Notes: generated from the sequence alone by a model not told the origin. A DNA stretch of 64,000 bases from Paenibacillus sp. FSL R5-0517 (GCF_037974355.1 NZ_CP150235.1:2976001-3040000); one strand, 5' to 3'. Positions 29,594-39,259 are shown, counted from the first letter of the stretch. Made by a program: numbers and translations.

Positions 29594-31111
29594 TCAGACA
29601 TCAGTCTTATATAGCGGCATCAAAATCATAAATTCAGTTCCCACGCCTACCTGACTTCGTACTGTAATTTTCCCACCATACGACTCCACAATTGAGCGGG
29701 TAATGGCTAGACCGAGACCTGCACCACCTTGTTTGCGCGAACGAGAACTGCTTGTGCGGTAAAATCGCTCAAAGATATGGGGTAGATGTGCAGGTTCAAT
29801 ACCTGTACCGTTATCCTTTACTGACAATTCAGCCTTATGGTGCGTGGCATACAACGTAATGGAGATGGCTCCATGCTCTGGATCGGTGTGCTGCACCGCA
29901 TTATGGAACAGATTCAGCACAACCTGCTTCAGCTTATAAGGGTCAGCCAGTATATGGACCGCAGCCGTCAAGTCCAGATGAATGGACCTCAGCTGAGCCA
30001 TCATCGCAAGTTGGGGTTGCATTTCGAGCAACAGACTGTCCAACTGAATGACCTCACGCTCCTGCTTCGGAGCCTGGTCCAACTTGGTCAGGAGCAGTAA
30101 ATCTTCAACGAGCTTGTTAATTCGTACCGATTCGCCGTGCATGCTGTCCAGTGCTTTATACAATTGATCCTGATTGGTCGCTGCTCCCCGCTGTAGAACT
30201 TCAATGAAGCCGTGAATGGAGGTAAGCGGGGTACGAAGCTCATGGGAAGCATCGGACAAGAAACGCTGCATCTGCTCTTTCGATTCCCGCTCCGCTTCAA
30301 ACGAGTTCTCCAACCTTTCAAGCATCCCATTAAATGAAACGGCGAGCTGATCCACTTCCTCTTGTCCCTGAACGACGGGAAGGCGTTCTGCAAGGCTGCC
30401 TGCATCGATCTGCTGAACTTTATTAACCATGTTGGACAGGGGAATCAATGTCCGGCGTAATACCTTAGTGTATAGAATAAGACCGGCTACCATGGCCAAC
30501 AGTGATAACATCAGAAAGATCAGAAGCTGTTTAATAATCAAGTCTTTCAGTGGCTTTGTAGCTGTGCCCATCTGGACCATGGGTAAGCCCCGATTGCGTG
30601 GACCTGGTGAGGCGAATACAATCAATTGCTCATTCCCTTGACTATCCGTTACGATCCGATAGGGAATATGTTTTTGTTCTTTCAAATCCACTGTAATGTC
30701 TTGATATTCAACGCTTGATAGATGAGGAGCTTTCAGACCGTCTTCCCCAAAAACATCCTCAAATGTACCTTGATTATCAAACAACGCCAGTGACCGGTCC
30801 GGAATAAATAGCACCCGATTGCCAGATCCGTTACCTGCCTGTCCTCCAAAAGGATTGTTGGAAGAGCCACTACGTGACTGGATTCCAAGCCAAACCGGGG
30901 GCATGGACATGAGCTGTTCTTGCATGGTTTTTGCCTGATTTCGATACAGAAAGCTTTCCATGATCCAGAATTGCAGGATACCGATTAACAATAGCAACCC
31001 AGCAAGCACGAACAGAGAACGTGAGAGCAATTGAGAACGCAGTGAACGGGGCCAGATCCATTGGTGAAGACGTCTTAAACGAAGTTTATTTTTCTTAGGC
31101 AGTGAGTTCAT
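29594..31111 (-). CDS. Sensor histidine kinase
   Basis: A 505-residue membrane kinase. TM1 is at about 31-53, an extracytoplasmic sensor (54-190) contains an Asn/Gly/Ser-rich stretch, TM2 is at about 194-214, then a HAMP domain, a HisKA domain with phosphorylated His290 (SDASHELRTP), and an HATPase domain with N, G1 and G2 boxes. Its start overlaps the response-regulator stop by one base (TGATG), so translation is coupled. The kinase architecture is of the common OmpR-partner type. The signal is unknown; the divergent glycosylation operon suggests envelope sensing. Confidence 0.9.
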   Translation of the reverse strand: MNSLPKKNKLRLRRLHQWIWPRSLRSQLLSRSLFVLAGLLLLIGILQFWIMESFLYRNQAKTMQEQLMSMPPVWLGIQSRSGSSNNPFGGQAGNGSGNRVLFIPDRSLALFDNQGTFEDVFGEDGLKAPHLSSVEYQDITVDLKEQKHIPYRIVTDSQGNEQLIVFASPGPRNRGLPMVQMGTATKPLKDLIIKQLLIFLMLSLLAMVAGLILYTKVLRRTLIPLSNMVNKVQQIDAGSLAERLPVVQGQEEVDQLAVSFNGMLERLENSFEAERESKEQMQRFLSDASHELRTPLTSIHGFIEVLQRGAATNQDQLYKALDSMHGESVRINKLVEDLLLLTKLDQAPKQEREVIQLDSLLLEMQPQLAMMAQLRSIHLDLTAAVHILADPYKLKQVVLNLFHNAVQHTDPEHGAISITLYATHHKAELSVKDNGTGIEPAHLPHIFERFYRTSSSRSRKQGGAGLGLAITRSIVESYGGKITVRSQVGVGTEFMILMPLYKTDV

Positions 31112-31824
31112 CAGAGGTCCACCCTGTACCCGACACCCCGAAGCGTGCGTATGAGTTTATGCTCTTTGTCCCCGAGTTTGTCACGCAAGGAGCGAACATA
31201 TACCTCCACAATATTTTCTTCTCCGCCAAAATCATACCCCCATACCCGGCTCAAAATGGTTGCTTTGCTAAGTACGATCCCATGATTAAGCACAATAAAT
31301 TTTAACAGTTCGTATTCGGTAGGAGATAGCTCCAGGACCTGATTCTGATAGGTGATTTCTTTGCGCTGATCATCAATTCGGAAGGGACCGTGGGTGACAG
31401 CTCCTATTAATAAAGGAAATTGATTGCGCAGTCTGGCCTGAATTCGAGCGAGCAGCTCGTCGAAGGCAAAGGGTTTGATCATATAATCATCAGCCCCCAG
31501 CCAAAGGCCCTTAACCCGATTCTCGACTTCGTCCTTCGCTGTCAGCATAATAACACCAACCTGAGCTCCGGTCTTACGAAGACGCTCGACCACTTCGAAT
31601 CCATCCATCTCTGGCATCATGACATCCAGAATAGCCATATGTGGCCTGAATTCAAGTGCCAACTCAAGCGCAGTCGCTCCATCCGGTGCCGTACGCACAT
31701 CGAAGCCTTCATTGCTTAATCCAAGCTCCAGAAATTGCAAAATATGTGGTTCATCATCAGCCAATAGTATTTTAATTCCGCTGCTAAGCTTCATAATGCG
31801 GGGTTCCTCCTTGCTTGCTTCCAT
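31111..31824 (-). CDS. OmpR-type response regulator
   Basis: 237 residues: receiver domain with acidic pocket DDE (23-25) and phospho-acceptor Asp67 (LDVMMPEMDG), and a winged-helix output domain (about 135-235). Two starts are possible: the ATG at 31824 after GGGAG, or the one ten codons downstream after AAGGAGG; I keep the first. Likely target: the divergent GT39-GT2-gtrA-galU operon, whose start is 174 bp away. Confidence 0.88.
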   Translation of the reverse strand: MEASKEEPRIMKLSSGIKILLADDEPHILQFLELGLSNEGFDVRTAPDGATALELALEFRPHMAILDVMMPEMDGFEVVERLRKTGAQVGVIMLTAKDEVENRVKGLWLGADDYMIKPFAFDELLARIQARLRNQFPLLIGAVTHGPFRIDDQRKEITYQNQVLELSPTEYELLKFIVLNHGIVLSKATILSRVWGYDFGGEENIVEVYVRSLRDKLGDKEHKLIRTLRGVGYRVDL

Positions 31825-31998
31825 CTTAATTCTCCCTCAAGTGATAGGGACTATATGTTGTATTATCGCTTGCCAAACTGAAATTTAGCTGAAAGGATTA
31901 TGAATTATCCTCAGACAACATTCAGCGGACACTCATCCCAGTTTTATTTTGGCATGTCAGAATAGTAGACATGAAGAACTTTGAAGGAGTGATTAACA

Positions 31999-34185
31999 TT
32001 GAATAACACCAAAAGAAGGATGGATTTTGTCCTTCTGCCAATTGTATTACTGGCGGCGTTTCTGAATGGATACGGTATCTGGAACGACCAATATGCCAAT
32101 TCCTACTATACGACTGCCGTTGGTAGTATGCTCAGCAACTTCCACAACTTTTTCTATGCTTCACTAGACTCGGCAGGCTCCGTCACTGTAGATAAACCAC
32201 CTGTGGTCTTCTGGATTCAGACAGCTTTTGCCTATGTCTTTGGATTGCACGGATGGAGTGTTATTTTGCCACAGGTATTAGCGGGAACCGGTTCGGTGCT
32301 CCTGATCTATTTCATGGTGAAACCTACATACGGTCTTGCAGCAGCACGGATCTCGGCGCTTGCAATGGCAACTGTGCCTGTCGTGGCGGCAGTCAGCCGG
32401 ACCAACAATATTGACAGCATGCTGGTGTTTACACTACTGCTGGGTTCATGGTTTTTGTTCAAAGGCAGCAAACAAGGCAGTGCTTGGCGCATTCTCGTTG
32501 CCTTTGGGTTAATAGGCGTAGCCTTTAATATGAAAATGCTTCAAGCCTACATGATTCTGCCAGCTTTTTATTTGTTCTATTTGTTCGCATTTCAGGCGAA
32601 ATGGAGAAGGAAGATCATTCTGATGATCGGCAGTACAGCGGTTCTGTCGGTCGTTTCCTTATCCTGGGCCGTCACTGTGGATTCCATACCCGAAGAAGAG
32701 CGTCCTTATATCGGCAGCAGTGAAACGAACTCGGTCATGGAACTGGCATTTGGATACAACGGCCTGGCTCGTCTAACGGGTCAGCAGAATACTTCAGGTA
32801 ACGCTGGTATGCCAAATGGGATCGGACAGGGAAATAATCGTGGCAATCGAGGGGACATGTCTTCAGTTCCTAATCAGACGGATAGTGGTGTTCCTGGCGC
32901 TGGACGAGATGCCAATGCACCGGATACCGATAATTCAAATGCTTCAAACGGCAGGAACGCCATGGGCGGCATGAATGGGCTGAATGGCAATTTCCCGAAC
33001 GGACAGATGCCAAATGATATGGAAATGCCAAACGGAAGAAATTCTGGCGGTAATGGTGGCGGAGGCATGGGAGGCATGTTTGGTACGGGGGAGAAAGGTC
33101 CTTTGCGTCTCTTCCAGACTGAACTGTCAGGTCAGGCAAGTTGGCTATTGCCAGTTGTGCTGCTTGGGTGCATTGCCATATTTGCAGGGTTAAGACGGAG
33201 AAATATAACCAATAAGCACAAGGAGGCCTTATTCTGGTTGGCCTGGCTGCTGCCGGTTGCTGCCTTTTTCAGTGTGGCAGGGTTCTTCCATCAATATTAT
33301 CTGATTATGCTTGCACCTCCAATTGCAGCGCTGACTGGCGCAGGATTTGTAGCGATGTGGAAGTTATATCGTGATCGCACCGGATGGCAGGCGTGGTTGC
33401 TTCCGGTGTCCGTACTGCTTACGACGCTGTTCGGCTGGTATATCATGCAGGTGTATAACGATACGATTGGTGCAGGATGGTCGATTAGTGAATTAATCGC
33501 AGGCATTCTGGTTACGGTCATTCTGGTCGTTATGCTTCATCGCACACATCGATGGAAACAGGGCTTCATTATCGCGGGATTCATGGTGATGCTGATTGGT
33601 CCAATCTATTGGGCATTCACCCCAATTACTTATGGTGGTAACAGTATGATTCCGGCAGCAGGACCCACGGGTTCCAGTAGCATGTTTGGTGGAGCCGGAA
33701 TGGGCATGCCGATGGGTAACGGTGCAGGAGATACAGAAATGCCTGCAACGGGTGGCCGAGGTGGAATGGGTAACCGTAACGAAGAAGTGGATACAGCCAC
33801 ATTGAATTATCTGAAAGAGCACAATACGGGCGAAACGTATCTCTTCGCCACTACGGACTATAATCAGGCAGCGCCTTATATCATCGATGAGAAGGCAGCA
33901 GTGATTACGCTTGGCGGTTTCTCCGGATCAGACCCGGTGTACACCACAGAGGAACTTGAGGAACTCGTCAAGAGCGGGCAAGTGAAATATTTCATGGTTG
34001 GTGGCATGGGTGGCCGTGGAGGAAACTCGGAAATTACCGATTGGATCAAAGAACATGGAACCGAGATTCCAACGTCAGAATGGAAGACAGGCACCGACAG
34101 CGGATCTATGGATAACGGAGACACCGGAAACAGAGCTGGCTTTGGATTCGGCGGACAGACGACCTTGTACGAAGTGAAATTATAA
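31999..34185 (+). CDS. GT39/ArnT-like membrane glycosyltransferase
   Basis: A 728-residue polytopic enzyme with about 11-12 membrane helices. It carries the GT39 hallmarks: a first extracellular loop with a catalytic Asp (NDQYANSYYTTA), VDKPPVVFW, and a C-terminal soluble part with TTDYNQAAPYII. It should transfer a sugar from a polyprenyl-phosphate donor outside the membrane. A roughly 110-residue loop (about 260-370) is made mostly of Gly, Asn, Met and Pro, with a shorter similar stretch near 555-590. The start is TTG, 9 nt after AAGGAG. It resembles B. subtilis YkcB, with the YkcC-like GT2 next. The acceptor may be teichoic acid or another wall polymer; this is inference. Confidence 0.85.
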   Translation: MNNTKRRMDFVLLPIVLLAAFLNGYGIWNDQYANSYYTTAVGSMLSNFHNFFYASLDSAGSVTVDKPPVVFWIQTAFAYVFGLHGWSVILPQVLAGTGSVLLIYFMVKPTYGLAAARISALAMATVPVVAAVSRTNNIDSMLVFTLLLGSWFLFKGSKQGSAWRILVAFGLIGVAFNMKMLQAYMILPAFYLFYLFAFQAKWRRKIILMIGSTAVLSVVSLSWAVTVDSIPEEERPYIGSSETNSVMELAFGYNGLARLTGQQNTSGNAGMPNGIGQGNNRGNRGDMSSVPNQTDSGVPGAGRDANAPDTDNSNASNGRNAMGGMNGLNGNFPNGQMPNDMEMPNGRNSGGNGGGGMGGMFGTGEKGPLRLFQTELSGQASWLLPVVLLGCIAIFAGLRRRNITNKHKEALFWLAWLLPVAAFFSVAGFFHQYYLIMLAPPIAALTGAGFVAMWKLYRDRTGWQAWLLPVSVLLTTLFGWYIMQVYNDTIGAGWSISELIAGILVTVILVVMLHRTHRWKQGFIIAGFMVMLIGPIYWAFTPITYGGNSMIPAAGPTGSSSMFGGAGMGMPMGNGAGDTEMPATGGRGGMGNRNEEVDTATLNYLKEHNTGETYLFATTDYNQAAPYIIDEKAAVITLGGFSGSDPVYTTEELEELVKSGQVKYFMVGGMGGRGGNSEITDWIKEHGTEIPTSEWKTGTDSGSMDNGDTGNRAGFGFGGQTTLYEVKL

Positions 34186-34236
34186 ACTGTAATGAAAATC
34201 TCGAACGAAGTCCATTGGAAAAGGGAGGGGACGAAC

Positions 34237-35223
34237 ATGGCTCACGCGTACCGATACAGCATTATTATTCCCATGTATAACGAGGAAGCGGTGATCGAAG
34301 AGACTTATCGGCGTCTGAAGAAGGTCATGGGCAGCACAGGAGAGAGTTATGAACTGCTGTTTGTCAATGATGGCAGCGTGGATGGAAGTGCACAGATGAT
34401 TCGTGATTACGCCCGTTGGGACGAGAGTGTGAAGCTGATTGATTTTGCTCGTAACTTCGGACATCAGATTGCGATAACAGCAGGTATGGATTATGCAGCG
34501 GGGGATGCCGTGGTTATTATTGATGCGGATCTGCAGGACCCTCCCGAACTGATACTGGATATGATCGCCAAATGGGAAGAGGGTTATGAAGTCGTATATG
34601 CCCGTCGCACCAGACGAAGCGGGGAAACTCGTTTCAAGAAATGGTCGGCAAGTCTATTCTATCGTCTACTTCGTGCCTCCACGGATACGGATATCCCGGT
34701 AGACACCGGAGACTTCCGCCTCATTGACCGCAAAGTATGTGATGAAATGAAACGTCTTCCGGAGAAAAACCGATTTGTGCGCGGGTTGGTCAGTTGGGTT
34801 GGATTTCGTCAGACGGCTATTGAATATGAACGGGATGAACGTCTGGCAGGTGAAACGAAATATCCGCTGAAACGCATGCTGAAGCTGAGCCTGGATGGCA
34901 TTACGTCATTTTCGCATAAACCGCTCAAGCTGGCAGGATATGTAGGTGCGATCCTGTCGGTAGGTGGATTCATCTACATGTTAACGGTTATTGGTTCAGC
35001 CATCTTTACGGATTCTACGATTAAAGGGTGGCCATCTATTGTGAGTATCATGCTGATGTTTAACGGATTCATCCTGATTATGCTGGGCATTCTGGGCGAG
35101 TATGTTGGCCGAATCTATGATGAGACCAAGGCACGTCCACTATACATTGTAAGAGACGTGGTTCAGGCCGAGAGTCAGCAAGTGCAATCCCGATTGACAG
35201 CCCGAGTCGCTCATCATGACTAA
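34237..35223 (+). CDS. GT2 polyprenyl-phosphate glycosyltransferase
   Basis: A 328-residue enzyme charging undecaprenyl phosphate with a sugar from a nucleotide donor. It has a DPM1-like catalytic domain (1-230) with SIIIPMYNEE, VNDGSVDGS and DADLQDPPE (DxD-type metal site), and two C-terminal membrane helices. It makes the lipid-linked donor used by the GT39 protein. The ATG at 34237 follows GGGAGGGG; the ORF opens at 34192 but without SD. It overlaps gtrA by 8 bp. Confidence 0.9.
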   Translation: MAHAYRYSIIIPMYNEEAVIEETYRRLKKVMGSTGESYELLFVNDGSVDGSAQMIRDYARWDESVKLIDFARNFGHQIAITAGMDYAAGDAVVIIDADLQDPPELILDMIAKWEEGYEVVYARRTRRSGETRFKKWSASLFYRLLRASTDTDIPVDTGDFRLIDRKVCDEMKRLPEKNRFVRGLVSWVGFRQTAIEYERDERLAGETKYPLKRMLKLSLDGITSFSHKPLKLAGYVGAILSVGGFIYMLTVIGSAIFTDSTIKGWPSIVSIMLMFNGFILIMLGILGEYVGRIYDETKARPLYIVRDVVQAESQQVQSRLTARVAHHD

Positions 35224-35608
35224 GCGTCTGGTAACAATCTTCAAGTTTGGTATTGTGGGTGTTGCGAATACCGCAGTGGATGCGGCGGTGTTTGCTATAC
35301 TCGCACTGGTCGGTATGCCGATTCTGATTGCTCAAGGAGTCTCGTACAGCTGCGGTGTTGCGAACAGCTATTGGCTGAACGGCAGGTGGACTTTTCGAGA
35401 TGCGATGCGAGGGGGTAACGATAGAGCGAAACTTATTCGTTTTCTAATCACCAATCTCATCGTTCTTGCATTATCCGCCCTCATTCTGATGACATTGCAC
35501 GATGTGTTGGGTTGGAGTCTCGTGATGAGCAAGATCCTGGCGACATTAATGGGAATGGTCCTGAACTATATGGCTAGTAGATATTGGGTGTTTCGTATAG
35601 CAGCTTAG
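35216..35608 (+). CDS. gtrA: GtrA-family membrane protein
   Basis: 130 residues with four transmembrane helices, the GtrA/GtcA fold believed to flip polyprenyl-phosphate-linked sugars. The VGVANTAVDAAVF and LNYMASRYWVF segments are typical. Its start lies inside the end of the GT2 gene, giving the standard three-part glycosylation module: GT2 charging enzyme, GtrA flippase and GT39 transferase. Confidence 0.88.
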   Translation: MTKRLVTIFKFGIVGVANTAVDAAVFAILALVGMPILIAQGVSYSCGVANSYWLNGRWTFRDAMRGGNDRAKLIRFLITNLIVLALSALILMTLHDVLGWSLVMSKILATLMGMVLNYMASRYWVFRIAA

Positions 35609-35665
35609 CTGCGTGTAGTATGAAATATTAGTTATATGAAGCAAATGAAAGGAGTGTATGATGAA

Positions 35666-36538
35666 ATGCGCATTAAAAAAGCCGTTATTCCGGCAGCGGG
35701 TCTCGGAACCCGTTTCCTGCCAGCAACGAAGGCACAGCCTAAAGAGATGTTACCCATCGTGGATAAACCGGCTATCCAATACATTGTTGAAGAAGCAGTG
35801 CAGTCAGGCATTGAGAATATCCTCATTGTGACTGGACGTAACAAAAAATCCATAGAAGACCATTTTGATAAATCGGTTGAACTTGAACATTCTTTATATG
35901 CCAAGGGCAAACAGTCTTTACTGGAAGAGGTGCAAGCGATCAGCGAGATGGCCAATATTCATTTTATTCGTCAAAAAGAACCGCTGGGTCTGGGGCATGC
36001 CATTGGATGTGCACGGCAGTTTGTAGGAGATGATGCCTTCGCAGTACTGCTCGGCGATGACATTATGGTGTCTGATCCGCCTGCACTTGCCCAGATGGTT
36101 CATCTCTATGAAAAGACAGGCAGCCAGATCATCGGTGTCCGTCAGGTAGACGCGGCAAATGTGAGCAAATATGGCATTATTGATTCGGCTGGTGCAGAGG
36201 ACCGGGTTCACCGAGTCACCAATTTGGTCGAAAAACCTTCCCTTGCAGAAGCACCATCCCGAACAGCTGTAATGGGAAGATACATTCTGAAACCTTCCAT
36301 CTTTCCCATCCTAGATCAGATCGAGAGAGGGGCTGGAGGGGAATATCAGTTAACGGATGCCTTGAAAGAAATAAGTCAGGTGGAGGAGTTGTTAGCTCTT
36401 GAACTGAAAGGACGTCGCTACGATATTGGCGATCAATTCGGATATATTCAGGCGATCTTGGAGATCGGATTGATGCGCAAGGAATTACAGCCCATGCTGA
36501 CACCCTATCTTCAAAAGCTTGCAACCCAGTGGGTATAG
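35666..36538 (+). CDS. galU: UTP-glucose-1-phosphate uridylyltransferase
   Basis: 290 residues. The nucleotidyltransferase signature PAAGLGTRFLPATKAQPKEM near the start and LLGDDI and GRYILKP segments identify GalU/GtaB. It makes UDP-glucose, the likely donor for the GT2 protein and hence for wall glycosylation. The start at 35666 matches GalU family N-termini; AAAGGAG is 12 nt upstream, rather far, and an in-frame ATG at 35645 is an alternative. Last gene of the operon. Confidence 0.9.
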   Translation: MRIKKAVIPAAGLGTRFLPATKAQPKEMLPIVDKPAIQYIVEEAVQSGIENILIVTGRNKKSIEDHFDKSVELEHSLYAKGKQSLLEEVQAISEMANIHFIRQKEPLGLGHAIGCARQFVGDDAFAVLLGDDIMVSDPPALAQMVHLYEKTGSQIIGVRQVDAANVSKYGIIDSAGAEDRVHRVTNLVEKPSLAEAPSRTAVMGRYILKPSIFPILDQIERGAGGEYQLTDALKEISQVEELLALELKGRRYDIGDQFGYIQAILEIGLMRKELQPMLTPYLQKLATQWV

Positions 36539-36689
36539 GCATTGATATGAAGCAGAGGCCCACATCTGCTGCAACAAGATAGCCTTTCCTTCGTACATGG
36601 TTCTTTCATAGAATCCAGCATTGTACAATGTTTCCAGTAACGCTACAATGAGCAAGAAGTTCAAGTTGCTCTTGGAGGAGTGAGGAATC

Positions 36690-37535
36690 ATGAATGAGAC
36701 TATCATCAGGGACCTTATTAAGTATATGGACGTCGAGGACAACGCCGCCATTCAGTACATTCAGACCGAGCATCGGATGAAACTGGGACACTTTTGGGGA
36801 ATACAGAAAGGTAACCGTGTACTGGAAATCGGGTGTGGTCAGGGAGATACAACAGCCGTGCTTGCACACCTGGTGGGGGAGCATGGGTACGTTCATGGTG
36901 TAGATATTGCACCAGAGGATTATGGTACACCGTTGACCGTAGGTGAAGCGGCAGCCAAGCTGCGGAGATCTCCGCTGGGTGACCGAATTCGAATGGATTA
37001 TGAGTTCGACATTCTAAGTGATCAGGTTAAATTTGCCGAGAATGAGTTTGATGTGATTGTACTATCCCATTGTTCCTGGTACTTGAAATCGTTTGACGAA
37101 CTCGCCCGGATTCTTAGCAAGGTTAGGACGTGGGGACATCAGTTATGTTTTGCCGAATGGGATGCACGAGTAACAGATGTGAGCCAGCTCTCGCATTGGT
37201 TATCCGTTCTCATTCAGTCCCAGGTTGAATGTTACAAGGAGAACAGCTTCTCCAATGTGCGTACGCTTTTTACACCGGAGGATATTCAGGAGCTTGTCAC
37301 TGCGTCAGGCTGGATGATGAAGGAAGAGATTTCGATCCATTCTTCCGAACTGCAGGACGGTCGCTGGGAAACTGAAATGACACTGACAGAAGCGCCTGAG
37401 GAACTAAAACGGCTTCCGATCCCTGACAAAGTAAAAACACTTCTTCTTTCCGAACTGAAATTACTCAGAACACATCATGCGTTGGGCCCTGGGAGTCCAC
37501 TGGGGACGTATGCCATTATTGCCAACAAACAGTAA
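36690..37535 (+). CDS. SAM-dependent class I methyltransferase
   Basis: A 281-residue protein with the SAM-binding motif VLEIGCGQGDTT (about 50-61) and an acidic residue ending strand 2 (GVDIAPEDY). GGAGGAG lies before the ATG. There is no helpful neighbour: it has its own leader and precedes the asd T-box. Substrate unknown. Confidence 0.78.
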   Translation: MNETIIRDLIKYMDVEDNAAIQYIQTEHRMKLGHFWGIQKGNRVLEIGCGQGDTTAVLAHLVGEHGYVHGVDIAPEDYGTPLTVGEAAAKLRRSPLGDRIRMDYEFDILSDQVKFAENEFDVIVLSHCSWYLKSFDELARILSKVRTWGHQLCFAEWDARVTDVSQLSHWLSVLIQSQVECYKENSFSNVRTLFTPEDIQELVTASGWMMKEEISIHSSELQDGRWETEMTLTEAPEELKRLPIPDKVKTLLLSELKLLRTHHALGPGSPLGTYAIIANKQ

Positions 37536-37592
37536 GGAAATCACGAATAAATTTCATTAGCCAAAAAAATATGTTTACTTCATCACGGTAAT

Positions 37593-37618
37593 TTTGATAT
37601 TATAATCGCAATATCAAA
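37593..37618. promoter_or_regulatory. Inverted repeat at the asd promoter
   Basis: TTTGATATT and AATATCAAA are perfect 9-bp arms separated by 8 bp that contain most of a TATAAT hexamer (37601-37606). It could be an operator overlapping the -10. Confidence 0.5.
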
Positions 37619-37620
37619 TG

Positions 37621-37918
37621 CGACGAAGAGACGAGTAGATAAAAACCATTCTTTCAAAGAGAGCTCCGGCAGCTGAAAAGGAGTAAAGAACTTTTTATTG
37701 AATAAAGACTCAGAGCAGCACATCGGAACTTAGCATTAAGGGATGGTGTGACAGGCGCTCCTGTTACAGAGCTAGAGTAGGAAGGTATACAACAGCAACA
37801 TGGTTGTGTAACCTTTACTTGAAGAGGCGGATATGGTGACATATCAGCGAATCTGGGTGGTACCACGAGAGTTCAATCTCGTCCCTGAGACTATTGTCTT
37901 GGGGATGGGATTTTTTGG
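37621..37918 (+). promoter_or_regulatory. T-box riboswitch upstream of asd
   Basis: The 14-nt T-box core GGTGGTACCACGAG is at 37856-37869 and can pair with downstream CTCGTCC in the antiterminator/terminator switch. The terminator, with GAGAC/GTCTT arms and a T6 run, ends at 37918. The start of stem I holds the AGTA element (37634-37637), and the opposite strand reads GAATAAAG (37700-37707). The specifier codon is in that GAA-flanked loop; AAA (Lys) is one candidate, but I cannot settle it. It would read an uncharged tRNA for an aspartate-family amino acid. Confidence 0.85.
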
Positions 37919-38006
37919 TTTTTTCGGGGCTGTGACTACACGCTTTGGAATTGCCTGAATAGTGTTTAATAAGAGGAAACTCACACCGAAAGGAAATGAT
38001 GATTGA

Positions 38007-39092
38007 ATGTCAGCAAAATTGAAAGTTGGTATCGTCGGTGGAACGGGAATGGTAGGTCAGCGTTTTGTAGACCTGCTCGATCAACATCCATGGTTTGAAG
38101 TAACAGCTATTTCTGCAAGCGCCAATTCGGCAGGTAAAACATATGAAGAATCCGTACAGGGCAGATGGAAACTCGCAGTTCCTATTCCGGAAGCGGTGAA
38201 GAAAATCGTGGTTCAAGATGCTTCGCAGGTCGAAGCTTTTGCGAGCCAGGTTGATTTTATTTTCTGCGCGGTTGATATGAAAAAGAATGAGATCCAAGCG
38301 CTCGAAGAGGCTTATGCCAAGACAGGAACACCTGTCGTGTCCAACAACTCGGCTCATCGCTGGACAGCAGATGTACCTATGGTAATTCCTGAGATTAACC
38401 CGGGACATCTGGACGTGATCGAAGCTCAACGCAAACGTCTGGGTACGAAAACCGGATTCATTGCCGTAAAACCAAACTGCTCCATTCAGAGTTATGTGCC
38501 AGCATTGCACGCTTTGCGTGAGTTCAATCCGACTCAGGTCGTTGCTTCCACGTATCAAGCCATCTCGGGAGCAGGTAAAAACTTTACGGACTGGCCGGAT
38601 ATGCTCGATAATGTCATTCCATACATCGGTGGCGAGGAAGAGAAGAGTGAACAGGAACCTCTCCGGATCTGGGGTAGCATCGAGAACAATCAGATCGTCA
38701 AAGCTTCTGCTCCATTGATTACCACACAATGTATTCGTGTACCGGTAACGGATGGGCATCTGGCTACCGTGTTTGTAAACTTCGAGAAAAAACCAAGCAA
38801 AGACGAAATTCTGGAGCGTTGGTTGCAGTTCAAAGGTCGTCCGCAGGAACTGGCTCTGCCAAGTGCACCAAAACAATTCATTACGTATTTTGAAGAAGAG
38901 AACAGACCACAGACAAAACTGGATCGTGACATCGAACGCGGAATGGGTGTATCGACAGGCCGACTGCGCGAAGATTCACTCTATGATTACAAATTCGTTG
39001 GATTGTCCCACAACACGCTCCGCGGAGCGGCAGGTGGTGCGGTTCTGATCGCTGAATTGCTCAAAGCCGAAGGATACATTCAACCGAAATAA
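38007..39092 (+). CDS. asd: Aspartate-semialdehyde dehydrogenase, archaeal/fungal type
   Basis: A 361-residue NADPH enzyme reducing aspartyl phosphate to aspartate semialdehyde, for lysine, threonine and methionine. The cofactor loop is GGTGMVGQRF (15-24 region), the catalytic cysteine is Cys158 in PNCSIQ, and the conserved IRVPVTDGH and LRGAAGGA segments follow. The sequence looks like the archaeal/fungal branch rather than the usual bacterial Asd, so a second, classic Asd probably exists elsewhere in the genome. GAAAGGAAATGATG precedes the ATG. Regulated by the T-box just upstream. Confidence 0.9.
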   Translation: MSAKLKVGIVGGTGMVGQRFVDLLDQHPWFEVTAISASANSAGKTYEESVQGRWKLAVPIPEAVKKIVVQDASQVEAFASQVDFIFCAVDMKKNEIQALEEAYAKTGTPVVSNNSAHRWTADVPMVIPEINPGHLDVIEAQRKRLGTKTGFIAVKPNCSIQSYVPALHALREFNPTQVVASTYQAISGAGKNFTDWPDMLDNVIPYIGGEEEKSEQEPLRIWGSIENNQIVKASAPLITTQCIRVPVTDGHLATVFVNFEKKPSKDEILERWLQFKGRPQELALPSAPKQFITYFEEENRPQTKLDRDIERGMGVSTGRLREDSLYDYKFVGLSHNTLRGAAGGAVLIAELLKAEGYIQPK

Positions 39093-39143
39093 GCATCAAA
39101 GAATCATGAACAGCAACAGATTTCTGCAAAGAATGATTAGATG

Positions 39144-39172
39144 AAAACCATCACTTGTTGATGGTTTTTTTT
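39144..39172 (+). terminator. Terminator after asd
   Basis: CCATCA/TGATGG stem with flanking A4 and a run of eight or more T. Confidence 0.8.
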
Positions 39173-39259
39173 GTGGGCTATATCCGGAAAACGGAGTGGA
39201 GTCATGGAGTGGTATGAAATATGTAAAGTGAAAAACGCCGACAGGATTGTCAGCGTTAT

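Noticed and set aside
38010-38876. 288-residue reverse frame inside asd
   Set aside because: Antisense shadow; asd has all active-site motifs and its own T-box.
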